Numbered from the stretch's first letter, positions 15,839 to 25,527 are shown. The stretch: 64,000 bases of DNA from Micromonospora vinacea (GCF_015751785.1 NZ_JADOTY010000001.1:434001-498000), one strand, 5' to 3'. Program-made: numbers and translations. Notes: generated from the sequence alone by a model not told the origin.

Positions 15839-16600
15839 TCAGCCGACCGTGGCGTGCATTTCCCAGACCAGGATCTCGGCCGGTTCGTCGGCGGTGACCC
15901 GCCGGCCACCGGTCATGGTGAGCCGGGCGGCGTCGCCACTGCCGAGCGGGCCGCTGCCCTCCAGGGTCACCGTGCCGTCGGGCACGTACACGTGCACGTA
16001 GGGCGCGTCGGGGATGGTGACCTCGTCGCCGGGGGCGAGACGGGCGGCGTGCAGGGTCGCGTACCGGTTGCGGATCCGGATCGCGGACGCGCCGTCGTAG
16101 CGGTCCATCCCGGAGGCGATCGGCACCAGGCCCCCGCGGAGCAGCTCGTCCTCGATCTCCAACTGCTCGTAACCGGGGTCGACGCCCTGCTCGTCGGGGA
16201 GCACCCACATCTGCACGAAGTGCACCGGGTCGCTGTGCGGCTCCTGGTTGTTGAGCCGCCAGGCGTCGTTCTTCTCCGAGTGCAGGATGCCGGTGCCGGC
16301 GCTCATCCGTTGGGCCAGACCCGGGTAGATCACCCCGGAGTGCCCGGTGGAGTCCTGGTGCACCAGGGAACCGCGCAGCACCCAGGTCACGATCTCCATG
16401 TCCTGGTGCGGGTGGGTCTCGAAGCCGGCCCCCGGTCGGACCACGTCGTCGTTGTTGACCAGCAGCAGGCCGTGGTGGGTGTTCGCCGGGTCGTAGTGCC
16501 GGGAGAACGAGAAGGAGTGCTTGGAGTCCAGCCAGGAGATCCGGGTGGCGAAGCGATCGTCGGCACGACGGATGTCGACAGCGGGCGCGGGTGCGGTCAC
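15839..16600 (-). CDS. Pirin family protein (bicupin)
   Basis: A 253-residue bicupin of the pirin family. The N-terminal cupin carries the metal ligands in THPHQDMEIVTWVLRG and a later His/Glu set in GTGILHSEKN. Such bacterial pirins act as redox-sensitive metal proteins or as quercetinase-like dioxygenases; the role here is not defined. The GTG start overlaps the stop of the small gene upstream (GTGA), so the two are translationally coupled. Confidence 0.9.
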   Translation of the reverse strand: MTAPAPAVDIRRADDRFATRISWLDSKHSFSFSRHYDPANTHHGLLLVNNDDVVRPGAGFETHPHQDMEIVTWVLRGSLVHQDSTGHSGVIYPGLAQRMSAGTGILHSEKNDAWRLNNQEPHSDPVHFVQMWVLPDEQGVDPGYEQLEIEDELLRGGLVPIASGMDRYDGASAIRIRNRYATLHAARLAPGDEVTIPDAPYVHVYVPDGTVTLEGSGPLGSGDAARLTMTGGRRVTADEPAEILVWEMHATVG

Positions 16601-16824
16601 CAGGCACGCTGCCCGGAATCGGGGATGGACGGCGCCCAGGTCAGGGCCGGCTCACCGGTGGCCAGTTCGGCGATCTCACCGGTCCGCAGCTGAGGTGTGT
16701 GGCCGAACTCGGCGCAGTGCTGCTCGGCGATCTCGGCGCAGATCTCGGCCACCTGCTCGCAGATCGGGTCGCCCAGATCGGCGGCGTTCAACGCCATGAT
16801 CATCTTGAATCGGAGATCCCGCAT
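16597..16824 (-). CDS. Small hypothetical protein coupled to pirin
   Basis: A 75-residue protein starting MRDLRFKMIMALNAADLGD. The middle is acidic and contains three cysteines in ICEQVAEICAEIAEQHCAEF, spaced regularly on what is probably one helix. No family is recognised. The 4-bp overlap with the pirin start and the helix-borne cysteines raise the possibility of a metal- or redox-related partner of the pirin; this is inference. ATG 16824 is preceded by GGTGGGA, a modest ribosome-binding site. Confidence 0.6.
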   Translation of the reverse strand: MRDLRFKMIMALNAADLGDPICEQVAEICAEIAEQHCAEFGHTPQLRTGEIAELATGEPALTWAPSIPDSGQRAW

Positions 16825-16960
16825 TCCCACCCCAACCGCCGTCGTCCCACCACCTCCGGACCCTACCCGCCGCCCGTGCGCGGGACGCCGAAACGACCGC
16901 AACCACCCACGCCAACCACACGCCTACCCCGCCGACCGAACGCCCACCCGCCGGGCCGAG

Positions 16961-17033
16961 TCGATCATGGAGTTGTGGTGGTGAGCATAAACCGCAAAAG
17001 CGGCTGATCCGGCCACCACAACTCCATGATCGA
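16961..17033. repeat. Long inverted repeat, family A copy 2
   Basis: Perfect 21-nt arms (16961-16981, 17013-17033) with the core TCGATCATGGAGTTGTGG around a 31-nt loop that contains its own short stem (CCGCAAAAGCGG). It is related to the element at 10443-10503 and, like it, is followed immediately by a G-rich tract. Confidence 0.88.
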
Positions 17034-17036
17034 CCC

Positions 17037-17099
17037 GGGCGGGGCGGGGTGGGGCGGGGCGGGGCGGGTGGGGGTGGGGTGGGGTGGGGGCGGGTGGGG
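17037..17099 (+). repeat. Extended G-tract, quadruplex-forming potential
   Basis: About 14 runs of three to five G, each separated by a single C or T, fill 63 bp of the plus strand. Sequences of this kind form very stable G-quadruplexes. It lies between the family A repeat and the terminator of the next minus-strand gene. Confidence 0.8.
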
Positions 17100-17105
17100 A
17101 TGCGA

Positions 17106-17138
17106 CGGCGCCGCCCGCACGGGGTGCGGACGGCGCCG
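17106..17138 (-). terminator. Terminator hairpin of the 61-residue protein gene
   Basis: CGGCGCCGCCCGCAC pairs with GTGCGGACGGCGCCG, a 15-bp stem with one G-T pair and a 3-nt loop. It lies 19 bp beyond the stop of the minus-strand gene. No T-run follows. Confidence 0.65.
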
Positions 17139-17156
17139 GGGACAGTTGGGGATCGG

Positions 17157-17342
17157 TCAGAAGAAGCGGCGGCGCTTGGCCTTCTGCGGACGGATCAGGT
17201 CCGCACCCTTGGTCAGCAACCGGGTCGCCCCGGAGGGACCACGGCGGGCCTCCAGGGTGTGGCTGAGCCGGCGGGCACCGGCCGCGGCCAGCGGCACCGC
17301 GACAGCCATCACCGCCCACTGGGCAATGCGCTTCTGGATCAT
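17157..17342 (-). CDS. Small basic hypothetical protein, 61 residues
   Basis: A strong ribosome-binding site (GGAGGTGA) 6 nt before ATG 17342 and good codon bias support this short gene. The product begins MIQKRIAQWAVMAVAVPLAA, a short hydrophobic helix. A basic region (HTLEARRGPSGATRLLTKG) follows, ending KAKRRRFF. It resembles a small membrane-associated or signal-anchored protein. No function is known to me. It has its own terminator. Confidence 0.7.
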   Translation of the reverse strand: MIQKRIAQWAVMAVAVPLAAAGARRLSHTLEARRGPSGATRLLTKGADLIRPQKAKRRRFF

Positions 17343-17413
17343 GTGGGTTCACCTCCGTCAGTGGCTTCTGACGTCTCTGATACCCAGAGTGACGTGCCGG
17401 TAAGCACATCGGC

Positions 17414-18226
17414 TCAGATAGCCGGGGCGACCGGGTTGGGCAGCGCGCCGCCGAAGCGTCGGTCCCGCTGGGCGTACAACTCGCACGCGTACCAGAGGTG
17501 GCGGCGGTCGAAGTCGGGCCAGAGCGTGTCCAGGAAGACCAGCTCGGCGTACGCGGTCTGCCAGAGCAGGAAGTTGGAGATCCGTTCCTCACCGGAGGGG
17601 CGCAGGAACAGGTCCACCTCCGGGATCTCCGGGTGGTAGAGGTACTTCGCCACGGTCTTCTCGGTGACCTTCGCCGGATCCAGCCGGCCGGCCGCCACGT
17701 CCCGCGCGATCGCGGCGGCGGCGTCACCGATCTCGGCCTGCCCGCCGTAGTTGACGCAGAACTGCAGGGTCAGCGTCGAGTTGTCGCGGGACATCTCCTC
17801 GGCGGTCTGCAACTCGGTGATGACGCTCTTCCACAGCCGGCCGGGCCGGCCCGACCACACCACCCGTACGCCGAGGTCGACCAGCTGGTCACGGCGACGA
17901 CGGATCACGTCCCGGTTGAACCCCATCAGGAACCGGACCTCGTCGGGCGAACGCCGCCAGTTCTCGGTGGAGAACGCGTACGCCGACAGGTACGGGATGC
18001 CCATCTCGATGGCGCCCTCGATGGTGTCGAAGAGGCTGTGCTCCCCCGCCTCGTGCCCCTTGGTGCGCGGCAACCCGCGGTCCTTCGCCCAGCGGCCGTT
18101 GCCGTCCATCACCACCGCCACGTGCTTCGGCACCGCCTCGCTGGGCAGCGCCGGGGGTCGGGCCCCGGACGGGTGTGGCACCGGCGGGGTCGGCTCGCGC
18201 CGGCCGGCCTTCTTCGATCGGATCAC
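17414..18226 (-). CDS. uppS: Isoprenyl transferase (cis-prenyl diphosphate synthase)
   Basis: Adds isopentenyl units in cis to make the long polyprenyl diphosphate carrier for cell-wall synthesis. In this protein of about 270 residues the catalytic Asp41 is in [20 protein letters not shown] and [10 protein letters not shown] follow, and the C-terminal signature [20 protein letters not shown] is intact. The start GTG 18226 lies 4 bp after the recO stop with GGGAG upstream. The recO-uppS order matches Rv2362c-Rv2361c of M. tuberculosis, where the enzyme makes decaprenyl diphosphate. Confidence 0.93.
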   Translation of the reverse strand: MIRSKKAGRREPTPPVPHPSGARPPALPSEAVPKHVAVVMDGNGRWAKDRGLPRTKGHEAGEHSLFDTIEGAIEMGIPYLSAYAFSTENWRRSPDEVRFLMGFNRDVIRRRRDQLVDLGVRVVWSGRPGRLWKSVITELQTAEEMSRDNSTLTLQFCVNYGGQAEIGDAAAAIARDVAAGRLDPAKVTEKTVAKYLYHPEIPEVDLFLRPSGEERISNFLLWQTAYAELVFLDTLWPDFDRRHLWYACELYAQRDRRFGGALPNPVAPAI

Positions 18227-18230
18227 TCGG

Positions 18231-19097
18231 TCACTCCCTGCTCGCGCCGTCCGCCCCGGCCTCGACGTCGCCACGTGGCCGGAGCACCACGGCCCCGGTG
18301 CCTTCCGGCGGAGGGGCCGTGCCGGCCGCCGAGGAACCCCGGTCGACCAGCGGCAGCGAGCGTAGCGCGCGCTCCAGGTGCCACTGCAGGTGAGCTGCGA
18401 CCAGCCCACTGCACTCCCGACGTACGGCGGCGTCGGTGGCGTCGGCGATCACCCAGTCGCCGGTGGTCAGCGCGGACATCAGATCGATGGTGGCCGGCGC
18501 GGGATGGGCCGCCCCGGGTGGCCGACAATCCGGGCAGACCGCGCCACCGGCCGGCACGGAGAACGCCCGGTGCCGCCCGGGCGTGCCACAGACCGCGCAG
18601 GCGACCAGCGCCGGCGCCCAACCGGCCAGGGACATCCCGCGCAGCAGGTACGCGTCGAGCACCAGGGTGGTGGCGTGCTCGCCCCGGGACAGCGCCTTCA
18701 GCGCGCCGATGGTGAGCTGGAACAGCCGCAGCGACGGCTCCCGCTCCACCGGGGTCAGCCGCTCGGCGGTCTCGGCGATCGCGCTGGCCGCCGTGTAGCG
18801 CGGGTAGTCGCCCAGGAACCGTTTGCCGTACAGGTCGATGCCCTCGACCTGGCTGACGGTGTGCAGTGAGCTGCCGTGGTTGCCCTTCGGGTCACCGGCG
18901 AGTTGGAGGTCGACGTGGCCGAACGGCTCCAGCCGGGCGCCGAACTTGCTGGTGGTGCGGCGGATCCCTCGAGCCACCGCGCGCAGCCGGCCGTGCCGGC
19001 GGGTGAGCAGGGTGATGATCCGGTCGGACTCGCCGAGTTTCTGCACACGCAGGACCACCGCGTCGTCGCGGTAGAGCTGTCGGCGATACCCGGCCAT
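18231..19097 (-). CDS. recO: DNA repair protein RecO
   Basis: Recombination mediator that loads RecA with RecR. The 288-residue protein has the N-terminal OB-fold beginning [19 protein letters not shown] and a zinc site Cys167, Cys170, Cys188, Cys191 (CAVC...CPDC) typical of actinobacterial and other RecO proteins. It is co-transcribed with uppS, 4 bp apart. The ATG has a normal context and the upstream region also carries the divergent lipoprotein gene. Confidence 0.93.
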   Translation of the reverse strand: MAGYRRQLYRDDAVVLRVQKLGESDRIITLLTRRHGRLRAVARGIRRTTSKFGARLEPFGHVDLQLAGDPKGNHGSSLHTVSQVEGIDLYGKRFLGDYPRYTAASAIAETAERLTPVEREPSLRLFQLTIGALKALSRGEHATTLVLDAYLLRGMSLAGWAPALVACAVCGTPGRHRAFSVPAGGAVCPDCRPPGAAHPAPATIDLMSALTTGDWVIADATDAAVRRECSGLVAAHLQWHLERALRSLPLVDRGSSAAGTAPPPEGTGAVVLRPRGDVEAGADGASRE

Positions 19098-19186
19098 CGG
19101 GCCATTCTCCCTCGGGGTGCGAAATCAGGGTTGGTTCGGGGTGCAGACGCGGATGAACCCCGATGCGGCCGACTCGTGCCCGGCCG

Positions 19187-19192
19187 TAGCGT
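19187..19192 (+). promoter_or_regulatory. Candidate -10 box for the DUF4097 lipoprotein gene
   Basis: TAGCGT ends 7 nt before the ATG at 19200, matching TANNNT with leaderless spacing. No -35 element is clear. Confidence 0.45.
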
Positions 19193-19199
19193 GCTGGTC

Positions 19200-20009
19200 A
19201 TGGCACTGCAGCTGACCACCACCCCGCGCCGTCGTCGCGTCGCCGCTCCCGTCGCACTCGGGCTCGTCACCACCCTCATCGTGCTCTCCGGGTGCGACAA
19301 CCTGTCGTTCCGCCGGCTCGACTACGACAACACCGAGGCGGTCCGGATCACCACGGTCCGGCTTTCCGGGGGCTCGGGCGACGTGGTGCTCCGCGGCACC
19401 GGCCCGGCATCCGAGGTACGGATCAAGCGGGTGGTGCGCTACCAGGGCGGCGAACCGGACAACGCCCGGTACGAGATCAAGGGCAGCGAGTTGGTGCTGG
19501 ACACCGACTGCGGCTCGCGGTGCAGCATCTCCTACGAGGTGACGGTGCCGGAGGGTGTGGCGGTGCAGGGCGAGACCAGTTCCGGCAACGTCGAGCTGAG
19601 CCGGGTCGGCGCCGTCGAGCTACAGGTGAGCTCGGGCGACGTGCGGATCTCCGGTGCGTCGGGCGCGGTCGGGGTGGAGGCCCGTTCCGGCAACATCGAG
19701 GTGAGCGAGGCCGCCGCGGCGGTACGGCTGCGCGCCTCGTCCGGAGACATCACCGCACGCCGGCTGGGCGGCACTGTCGACGCCGAGGCCAGCTCGGGCA
19801 ATGTCAACGTCGAGCTGGACAAGCCGGCCTCGGCCCGCGTCCACGCCTCCAGCGGTGACGTCACGCTCGTGGTGCCGGCGGGCGCCTACCGGGTCCGGTC
19901 CAACGCCGACTCCGGCGACGAGACCATCACCGTCGCCGACAACCCGGCGGCGTCCCTGGTGCTCGACGGTTCGGCCAACAGCGGCAACCTCACGATCAGC
20001 GAGCGTTGA
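19200..20009 (+). CDS. DUF4097-family beta-helix lipoprotein
   Basis: A 269-residue predicted lipoprotein. A basic N-terminus and hydrophobic segment lead to the lipobox IVLSGC with Cys32. The rest consists of repeated short strands with the motif (S)SGN(V/I)/(S)SGDV (for example TSSGNVELS, VSSGDVRIS, RSGNIEVS, ASSGDITA), which form a DUF4097-type right-handed beta-helix. It is presumably exported and anchored to the outer face of the membrane. Its role is unknown. Its 3' end overlaps the convergent acyltransferase gene by 14 bp. Confidence 0.85.
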   Translation: MALQLTTTPRRRRVAAPVALGLVTTLIVLSGCDNLSFRRLDYDNTEAVRITTVRLSGGSGDVVLRGTGPASEVRIKRVVRYQGGEPDNARYEIKGSELVLDTDCGSRCSISYEVTVPEGVAVQGETSSGNVELSRVGAVELQVSSGDVRISGASGAVGVEARSGNIEVSEAAAAVRLRASSGDITARRLGGTVDAEASSGNVNVELDKPASARVHASSGDVTLVVPAGAYRVRSNADSGDETITVADNPAASLVLDGSANSGNLTISER

Positions 20010-21144
20010 TCTCGACGCTGGCCCCGGCCGTCCGCGGCGCCGGCACCACCGCTCGTCCGACGGTCGGTCCGGCACCGTCCGCCGCGTCGGCACACGGCCG
20101 GACCGCAGCGTCGGCACACGGCCGAACGGCCGCGTCGGCGGACTGCGCCGGGCCACCGGGGATCAGCTCCGGGCGGCGACGGGCGGCGACGTCCTCGACC
20201 CAGCCGACGGCCAGGGTGACCAGCCCGACCAGGGCGAAGACCAGCAGCACCCGGATGGCCAGGCCCATCGGGTCCTGGTGGGACCAGCCCACCACGTCGA
20301 CAAGCGGAGTGAGCGCCACCACGAACGGCATGTGCCAGAGGTAGACGGTGAGCGCCCGCCGGTTGAGCACCGTCACCGCCCGTTCGGCCAGTCGGCTCCG
20401 GCTCAGCCAGGCCACCCCGGCCGGCGCCCGGCCCAGCACGATCAGGATGAACGCGGCCGACCAGAGGGCGTCGCCCAGCGGGTTGTCGTTCAGGTCGTAC
20501 CCGCGCGGGCCGGGATGTCCGGCGATCCAGGCGCCGCCGCCGATGGCGAGAACGAGCGCCACCGGGTACAGCAGCCGGCCGGGAAGTCGGCGCAGCATCC
20601 CGGCGTGGTGGGCGAAGCCGAGCATCCAGGCGCCGAAGTAGAGCCCGAACTCGCGCAACACCGGCGGCGCCGGGTAGATCCCCACCTCGATCGCCACCAG
20701 CAGGAGGTACGGGGCGAGCAGGGTCGGCAGCGGAGCCCGCCGGAACAGCCAGAACGCGACCGGCGAGGCGAACACGAACCACAGGTAGTCGCGCAGGTAC
20801 CAGATGACGCTCAGCGCCAGCGCACCCCAGTGGTTGGCCGGCGGGTCGGCGACCGGGAACAGCCACAGCAGCACCCGAGGACTCACCGTCAGCCCGGTGA
20901 ACAGCATGGCCGGCACGAAGACCACCGCCAGCACCCACAGCGACGGCAGCAGCCGGCGCAGCCGACGCCCGACCGCCGCCGGCCCGGAGCGGGTCAGCGA
21001 CGCGGCCATCAGCGAACCCGCCAGCGCGAACATCACCGACATCGCAGGGAAGACGAGGGTGAGGGTCGCCCATCCGGTGACGTGGTAGACCACTACTCGA
21101 ACGATGGCCAGGGAACGGAGGAGGTCGAGGTACCTGTTGCGCAT
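19996..21144 (-). CDS. Membrane acyltransferase, acyltransferase-3 family
   Basis: A 382-residue multispanning protein of the acyltransferase-3 (OafA/heparan-acetyltransferase-like) group. The N-terminus NRYLDLLRSLAIVRVVVYH carries the Arg-x10-His active-site pattern of the family. About ten membrane helices follow, including FALAGSLMAAS and LTVYLWHMPFVV. Such enzymes acylate exported sugars or lipids. The hydrophilic C-terminal tail contains a duplicated 8-residue unit (AVRPCADA) encoded by a direct repeat at 20088-20118. Its 3' end overlaps the convergent lipoprotein gene. Substrate unknown. Confidence 0.85.
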   Translation of the reverse strand: MRNRYLDLLRSLAIVRVVVYHVTGWATLTLVFPAMSVMFALAGSLMAASLTRSGPAAVGRRLRRLLPSLWVLAVVFVPAMLFTGLTVSPRVLLWLFPVADPPANHWGALALSVIWYLRDYLWFVFASPVAFWLFRRAPLPTLLAPYLLLVAIEVGIYPAPPVLREFGLYFGAWMLGFAHHAGMLRRLPGRLLYPVALVLAIGGGAWIAGHPGPRGYDLNDNPLGDALWSAAFILIVLGRAPAGVAWLSRSRLAERAVTVLNRRALTVYLWHMPFVVALTPLVDVVGWSHQDPMGLAIRVLLVFALVGLVTLAVGWVEDVAARRRPELIPGGPAQSADAAVRPCADAAVRPCADAADGAGPTVGRAVVPAPRTAGASVEINAR

Positions 21145-21298
21145 CAGCCTGCATCTGGGTCGGGGACGCCGGGCACAACTTCCCTACCCTGCGTCGCGCA
21201 CGCACCAAACGACAGCGACCTCAACCGAAGGTGAACATCCTCCGCCGCCCGACCGAGGGCCGATCATGCCGCCGGTCGGGCGCCGCCAACGAGGTGGG

Positions 21299-22204
21299 TC
21301 AGAAGCCCAGCTTGCGTAGCTGCCTCGGGTCGCGCTGCCAATCCTTCGCGACGCGCACGTGCAGGTCGAGGTAGACCCGACCGCCGAGCAGTTCCTCGAT
21401 CTGCTTGCGGGCGTTGGTGCCGACCTCCTTGAGCCGACTCGCCTTGTGCCCGAGCACGATGGCCTTCTGGCTGGGCCGCTCCACGTACAGGTCGGCGTAG
21501 ATCTTCATGACCTGACCCTCGGGGATCATCTCCTCCACCACCACGGCGATGGAGTGCGGCAGCTCGTCCCGGACCCCCTCCAGGGCGGCCTCCCGGATCA
21601 GCTCGGCGACCAGCACCTGCTCGGGATCATCGGTGAGCATGTCGTCCGGGTAGAGCTGCGGCGACGGCGGCAGGTACTTGGTCATCACGTCGACGAGGGT
21701 GTCCACCTGGTGCCCGGACACCGCGCTCACCGGCACGATCTCGGCGAACTCCCCCATCTGGCTGACCGCGAGCAGCTGCTCCGCCAGGCGACGCTTGTCC
21801 ACCAGGTCGGTCTTGGTGACCACCGCCAGCACTGTCGCCTTCAACTCGGCCAGCTCGCCGGTGATGAACCGGTCACCGCGCCCGACCGGCTCGTCGGCCG
21901 GGATGCACAGGCCGATCACGTCGACCTCGGTCCAGGTGGACCGGACCAGGTCGTTGAGACGCTCGCCGAGCAGCGTACGGGGGCGGTGCAGGCCCGGCGT
22001 GTCGACGAGGACCAGCTGCGACTCCGGGCGGTGCAGCACCGCCCGGATGACGTGCCGGGTGGTCTGCGGCTTGTTCGAGGTGATGGCGATCTTGGTGCCG
22101 ACGATGGCGTTGGTCAGCGTCGACTTGCCGGCGTTGGGGCGACCGACGAAACAGCCGAACCCGGCCCGGTACGGTCGCGCCTCCGGATCCTGCACCGGGC
22201 TCAC
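21299..22204 (-). CDS. era: GTPase Era
   Basis: Ribosome assembly GTPase that binds the 3' end of 16S rRNA, 301 residues. G1 is GRPNAGKST (21-29), G3 is DTPGLH and G4 is TKTDLVD. The C-terminal KH domain contains GHKASRLKEVGTNARKQIEE and ends with KDWQRDPRQLRKLGF. The start overlaps the stop of the cytidine deaminase-like gene by 4 bp. It is part of the phoH-ybeY-corC-cdd-era row, a conserved ribosome-maturation cluster. Confidence 0.95.
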   Translation of the reverse strand: MSPVQDPEARPYRAGFGCFVGRPNAGKSTLTNAIVGTKIAITSNKPQTTRHVIRAVLHRPESQLVLVDTPGLHRPRTLLGERLNDLVRSTWTEVDVIGLCIPADEPVGRGDRFITGELAELKATVLAVVTKTDLVDKRRLAEQLLAVSQMGEFAEIVPVSAVSGHQVDTLVDVMTKYLPPSPQLYPDDMLTDDPEQVLVAELIREAALEGVRDELPHSIAVVVEEMIPEGQVMKIYADLYVERPSQKAIVLGHKASRLKEVGTNARKQIEELLGGRVYLDLHVRVAKDWQRDPRQLRKLGF

Positions 22205-22587
22205 TCGGTCACCGTGCCGAGGACAGTGCCGTCCGGAGCGGCCACGTGGACCGGTGCGTCCGCCGCGAGGTCGCGTACCGCAGCGTGCCCGGCACCGTCC
22301 AGCGTCGACGCCTCGGTCACCACCACCGCCGCCTCCAGCCGACTCGCCCCGGCGGCCACTGCCGAAGCGACAGCCAACTGCAACGCGGTGAGCGTCAGCG
22401 ACGGCAGCGCGACACTGGCCGCCGCGTACGTCCGGCCGTCCTGGTCACGAACCGCGGCGCCCTCCACGGCGCCGACCCGCGCGCGGGCTCCCCGGGCCAG
22501 GACGACGAGCTTGCCGTCCTCGGCGCTCAGCGCACCCGACGCGGTGAAGGTGGGCCGGGCGGCAGGCGCGGCGGGTGTGTCAGGCAT
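22201..22587 (-). CDS. Cytidine deaminase-like protein without zinc ligands
   Basis: A 128-residue protein in the position of Rv2365c, between the CBS-domain protein and Era. The segment LSAEDGKLVVLARGARARVG and the later AAVRDQDGRTYAAASV recall the cytidine deaminase fold. The zinc-binding HAE/CAE and PCxxC signatures are absent: the expected first site reads LTALQLAVA, and there is no cysteine. It is therefore probably not catalytic and may act as a structural partner in the cluster. It overlaps the upstream gene by 8 bp and era by 4 bp. Confidence 0.75.
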   Translation of the reverse strand: MPDTPAAPAARPTFTASGALSAEDGKLVVLARGARARVGAVEGAAVRDQDGRTYAAASVALPSLTLTALQLAVASAVAAGASRLEAAVVVTEASTLDGAGHAAVRDLAADAPVHVAAPDGTVLGTVTE

Positions 22588-23980
22588 CGGCGGGTTGCCT
22601 CTCGTCGTCTCGGTAGTTGTCAGTGTCGTCCCCGGGGCCGGCGTGCTCGCCACGCCCCGCGCTGTCCTGCTCGTCTCCCGGCTCCACCCGGCTGACCAGC
22701 ACCGTGTCGATCCGGTTGCGTCGGCCGGTGGTGCCCTCGGCGACCAGGCGAAGACCGGCGACCTCGGCCTCGGCACCCGGGATCGGCACCCGCCCCAGCG
22801 ACTGGGCGAGCAGACCGCCGACCGTCTCCACCTCGTCGGTGGGCAGGTCGGTGTCGAACATCTCGCCGAGATTCTCCACCGGCAGGCGAGCGGTCACCCG
22901 CACCGAGGAGTCCGCCAGACGTTCGACGGGCGGGCGCTCGACATCGTACTCGTCGGTGATTTCACCGACGATCTCCTCCAGGATGTCCTCGATGGTGACC
23001 AGACCGCCGGTGCCGCCGTACTCGTCGACCACGATGACCAGGTGGTTGCGGGCCGCCTGCATCTCGGACAGCAGGTCGTCGACCGGCTTGGACTCCGGTA
23101 CGAAGGTCGCCGGACGCATCAGCTCGGCCACCGGCAACTGCTCTGCCCTCGGGTCCCCGCCGCGGGAGCGCCGGATCAGGTCCTTGAGGTAGAGCACGCC
23201 CAGCACGTCGTCGACGCTCTCGCCGATCACCGGAATGCGGGAGAAACCGGAGCGCAGGAAGAGCGCCAGCGCCTGCGCGAGGGTCTTGCCCTCCTCGATC
23301 CACACCATCTCGGTACGCGGCACCATCACCTCGCGGGCGATGGTGTCACCGAGCGCGAAGACGGAGTGGATCATCTGGCGCTCGCCGTGCTCGACCACGC
23401 CGCGCTGCTCGGCCAGGTCGACCAGCTCCCGCAGCTCCACCTGGGTGGCGAACGGGCCCTCCCGGAAGCCGCGCCCCGGGGTGACCGCGTTGCCGATCAG
23501 GATCAGCAACGACGCGAGCGGGTTGAGTGCCCGGCCCAGCCAGCGGACCAGCGGCGCCACCGCACGACCCACGGCGTAGGCGTGCTGCCGGCCGATGGTG
23601 CGCGGGGCGACGCCCACCACCACGAAGCTGACCACTGTCATCGCGCCGGCGGTCACCAGCGCGGCCCGCCAGCCTGCGCCGAAGCTGTCCACCGCCACGA
23701 GCGCCACCAGCGTGGTGGCGGTCAGCTCGGCGAGCAGCCGCAACAGCAGGAGCAGGTTGAGGTGCCGGACGACGTCGCCGGCGACGACCTGGAGGGTACG
23801 GGCGCCGCGCACGCCGTCGCGGGCCAGCTCGGCGGCGCGGGCCGGTGAGACCGCGGCGAGGGCAGCCTCGGTCATCGCGATCAGGCCGGCCAACACCACC
23901 AGGCCCGCCGCGAAGACGATCAGCTGGAAGTCGGGGAGGCCGGCGGTGGCGCCGGCCGCGAGTAACGGAGGAGTGGACAT
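22580..23980 (-). CDS. CNNM/CorC-family membrane protein (DUF21-CBS-CorC_HlyC)
   Basis: A 466-residue membrane protein annotated in many genomes as hemolysin-like or magnesium/cobalt efflux protein. An N-terminal DUF21 domain has about four spans (residues 1-150). A CBS pair (VMVPRTEMVWIEEGK; FVPESKPVDDLLSEMQ; VIVVDEYGGTGGLVTIEDIL) and a C-terminal CorC_HlyC domain follow. Homologues export magnesium; the role at the ybeY-era locus is not settled. It may start at ATG 23980 or at GTG 23983, both touching the ybeY stop. Confidence 0.88.
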   Translation of the reverse strand: MSTPPLLAAGATAGLPDFQLIVFAAGLVVLAGLIAMTEAALAAVSPARAAELARDGVRGARTLQVVAGDVVRHLNLLLLLRLLAELTATTLVALVAVDSFGAGWRAALVTAGAMTVVSFVVVGVAPRTIGRQHAYAVGRAVAPLVRWLGRALNPLASLLILIGNAVTPGRGFREGPFATQVELRELVDLAEQRGVVEHGERQMIHSVFALGDTIAREVMVPRTEMVWIEEGKTLAQALALFLRSGFSRIPVIGESVDDVLGVLYLKDLIRRSRGGDPRAEQLPVAELMRPATFVPESKPVDDLLSEMQAARNHLVIVVDEYGGTGGLVTIEDILEEIVGEITDEYDVERPPVERLADSSVRVTARLPVENLGEMFDTDLPTDEVETVGGLLAQSLGRVPIPGAEAEVAGLRLVAEGTTGRRNRIDTVLVSRVEPGDEQDSAGRGEHAGPGDDTDNYRDDERQPADA

Positions 23981-24453
23981 CACTGGGTGCGGGTCGACCG
24001 CCAGCTCGCCAGCAGTCGAGCCTGGAGTGCGAACATCTCCCGCTCCTCCTCCGGCTCGGCGTGGTCGTAGCCGAGCAGGTGCAGCACCCCGTGCACGGTG
24101 AGCAGGTGCAGCTCGTCGGCGGGTGCGTGCCCGGCGGTCGCCGCCTGCTTGGCCGCCACCTCCGGGCAGAGCACGATGTCGCCGAGGAGGGCGGGCTCGC
24201 CGCCGGCCGGTGCGGACTCACCCGGGCCGTGGTCGACGCTGCCCTCGTCCATGGGGAAGGCGAGCACGTCGGTCGGGCCGTCGCCACCCATCCAGCGGTG
24301 GTTCAGCTCGGTCATGTAGTCGATGTCGACCAGCAGCACTGACAGCTCGGCGAGGGGGTTGACCCCCATCTCGTCGAGGGCGTGCCGGGCGACGGCGAGC
24401 ACGGCGTCGGTGTCGACGTCGACACCGGACTCGTTGGCGATCTCGATGGACAA
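23980..24453 (-). CDS. ybeY: Endoribonuclease YbeY (rRNA maturation)
   Basis: Metal-dependent endoribonuclease needed for 16S rRNA 3'-end processing and ribosome quality control. The 157-residue protein has the zinc motif [11 protein letters not shown] (His121, His125, His131), the H-x3-H-x5-H signature, and the preceding strand [10 protein letters not shown]. It lies 15 bp downstream of phoH and touches the CNNM gene, in the usual phoH-ybeY-corC order. Confidence 0.95.
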   Translation of the reverse strand: MSIEIANESGVDVDTDAVLAVARHALDEMGVNPLAELSVLLVDIDYMTELNHRWMGGDGPTDVLAFPMDEGSVDHGPGESAPAGGEPALLGDIVLCPEVAAKQAATAGHAPADELHLLTVHGVLHLLGYDHAEPEEEREMFALQARLLASWRSTRTQ

Positions 24454-24468
24454 CTGCTTTCCTCTGCT

Positions 24469-25527
<1,059 letters not shown>

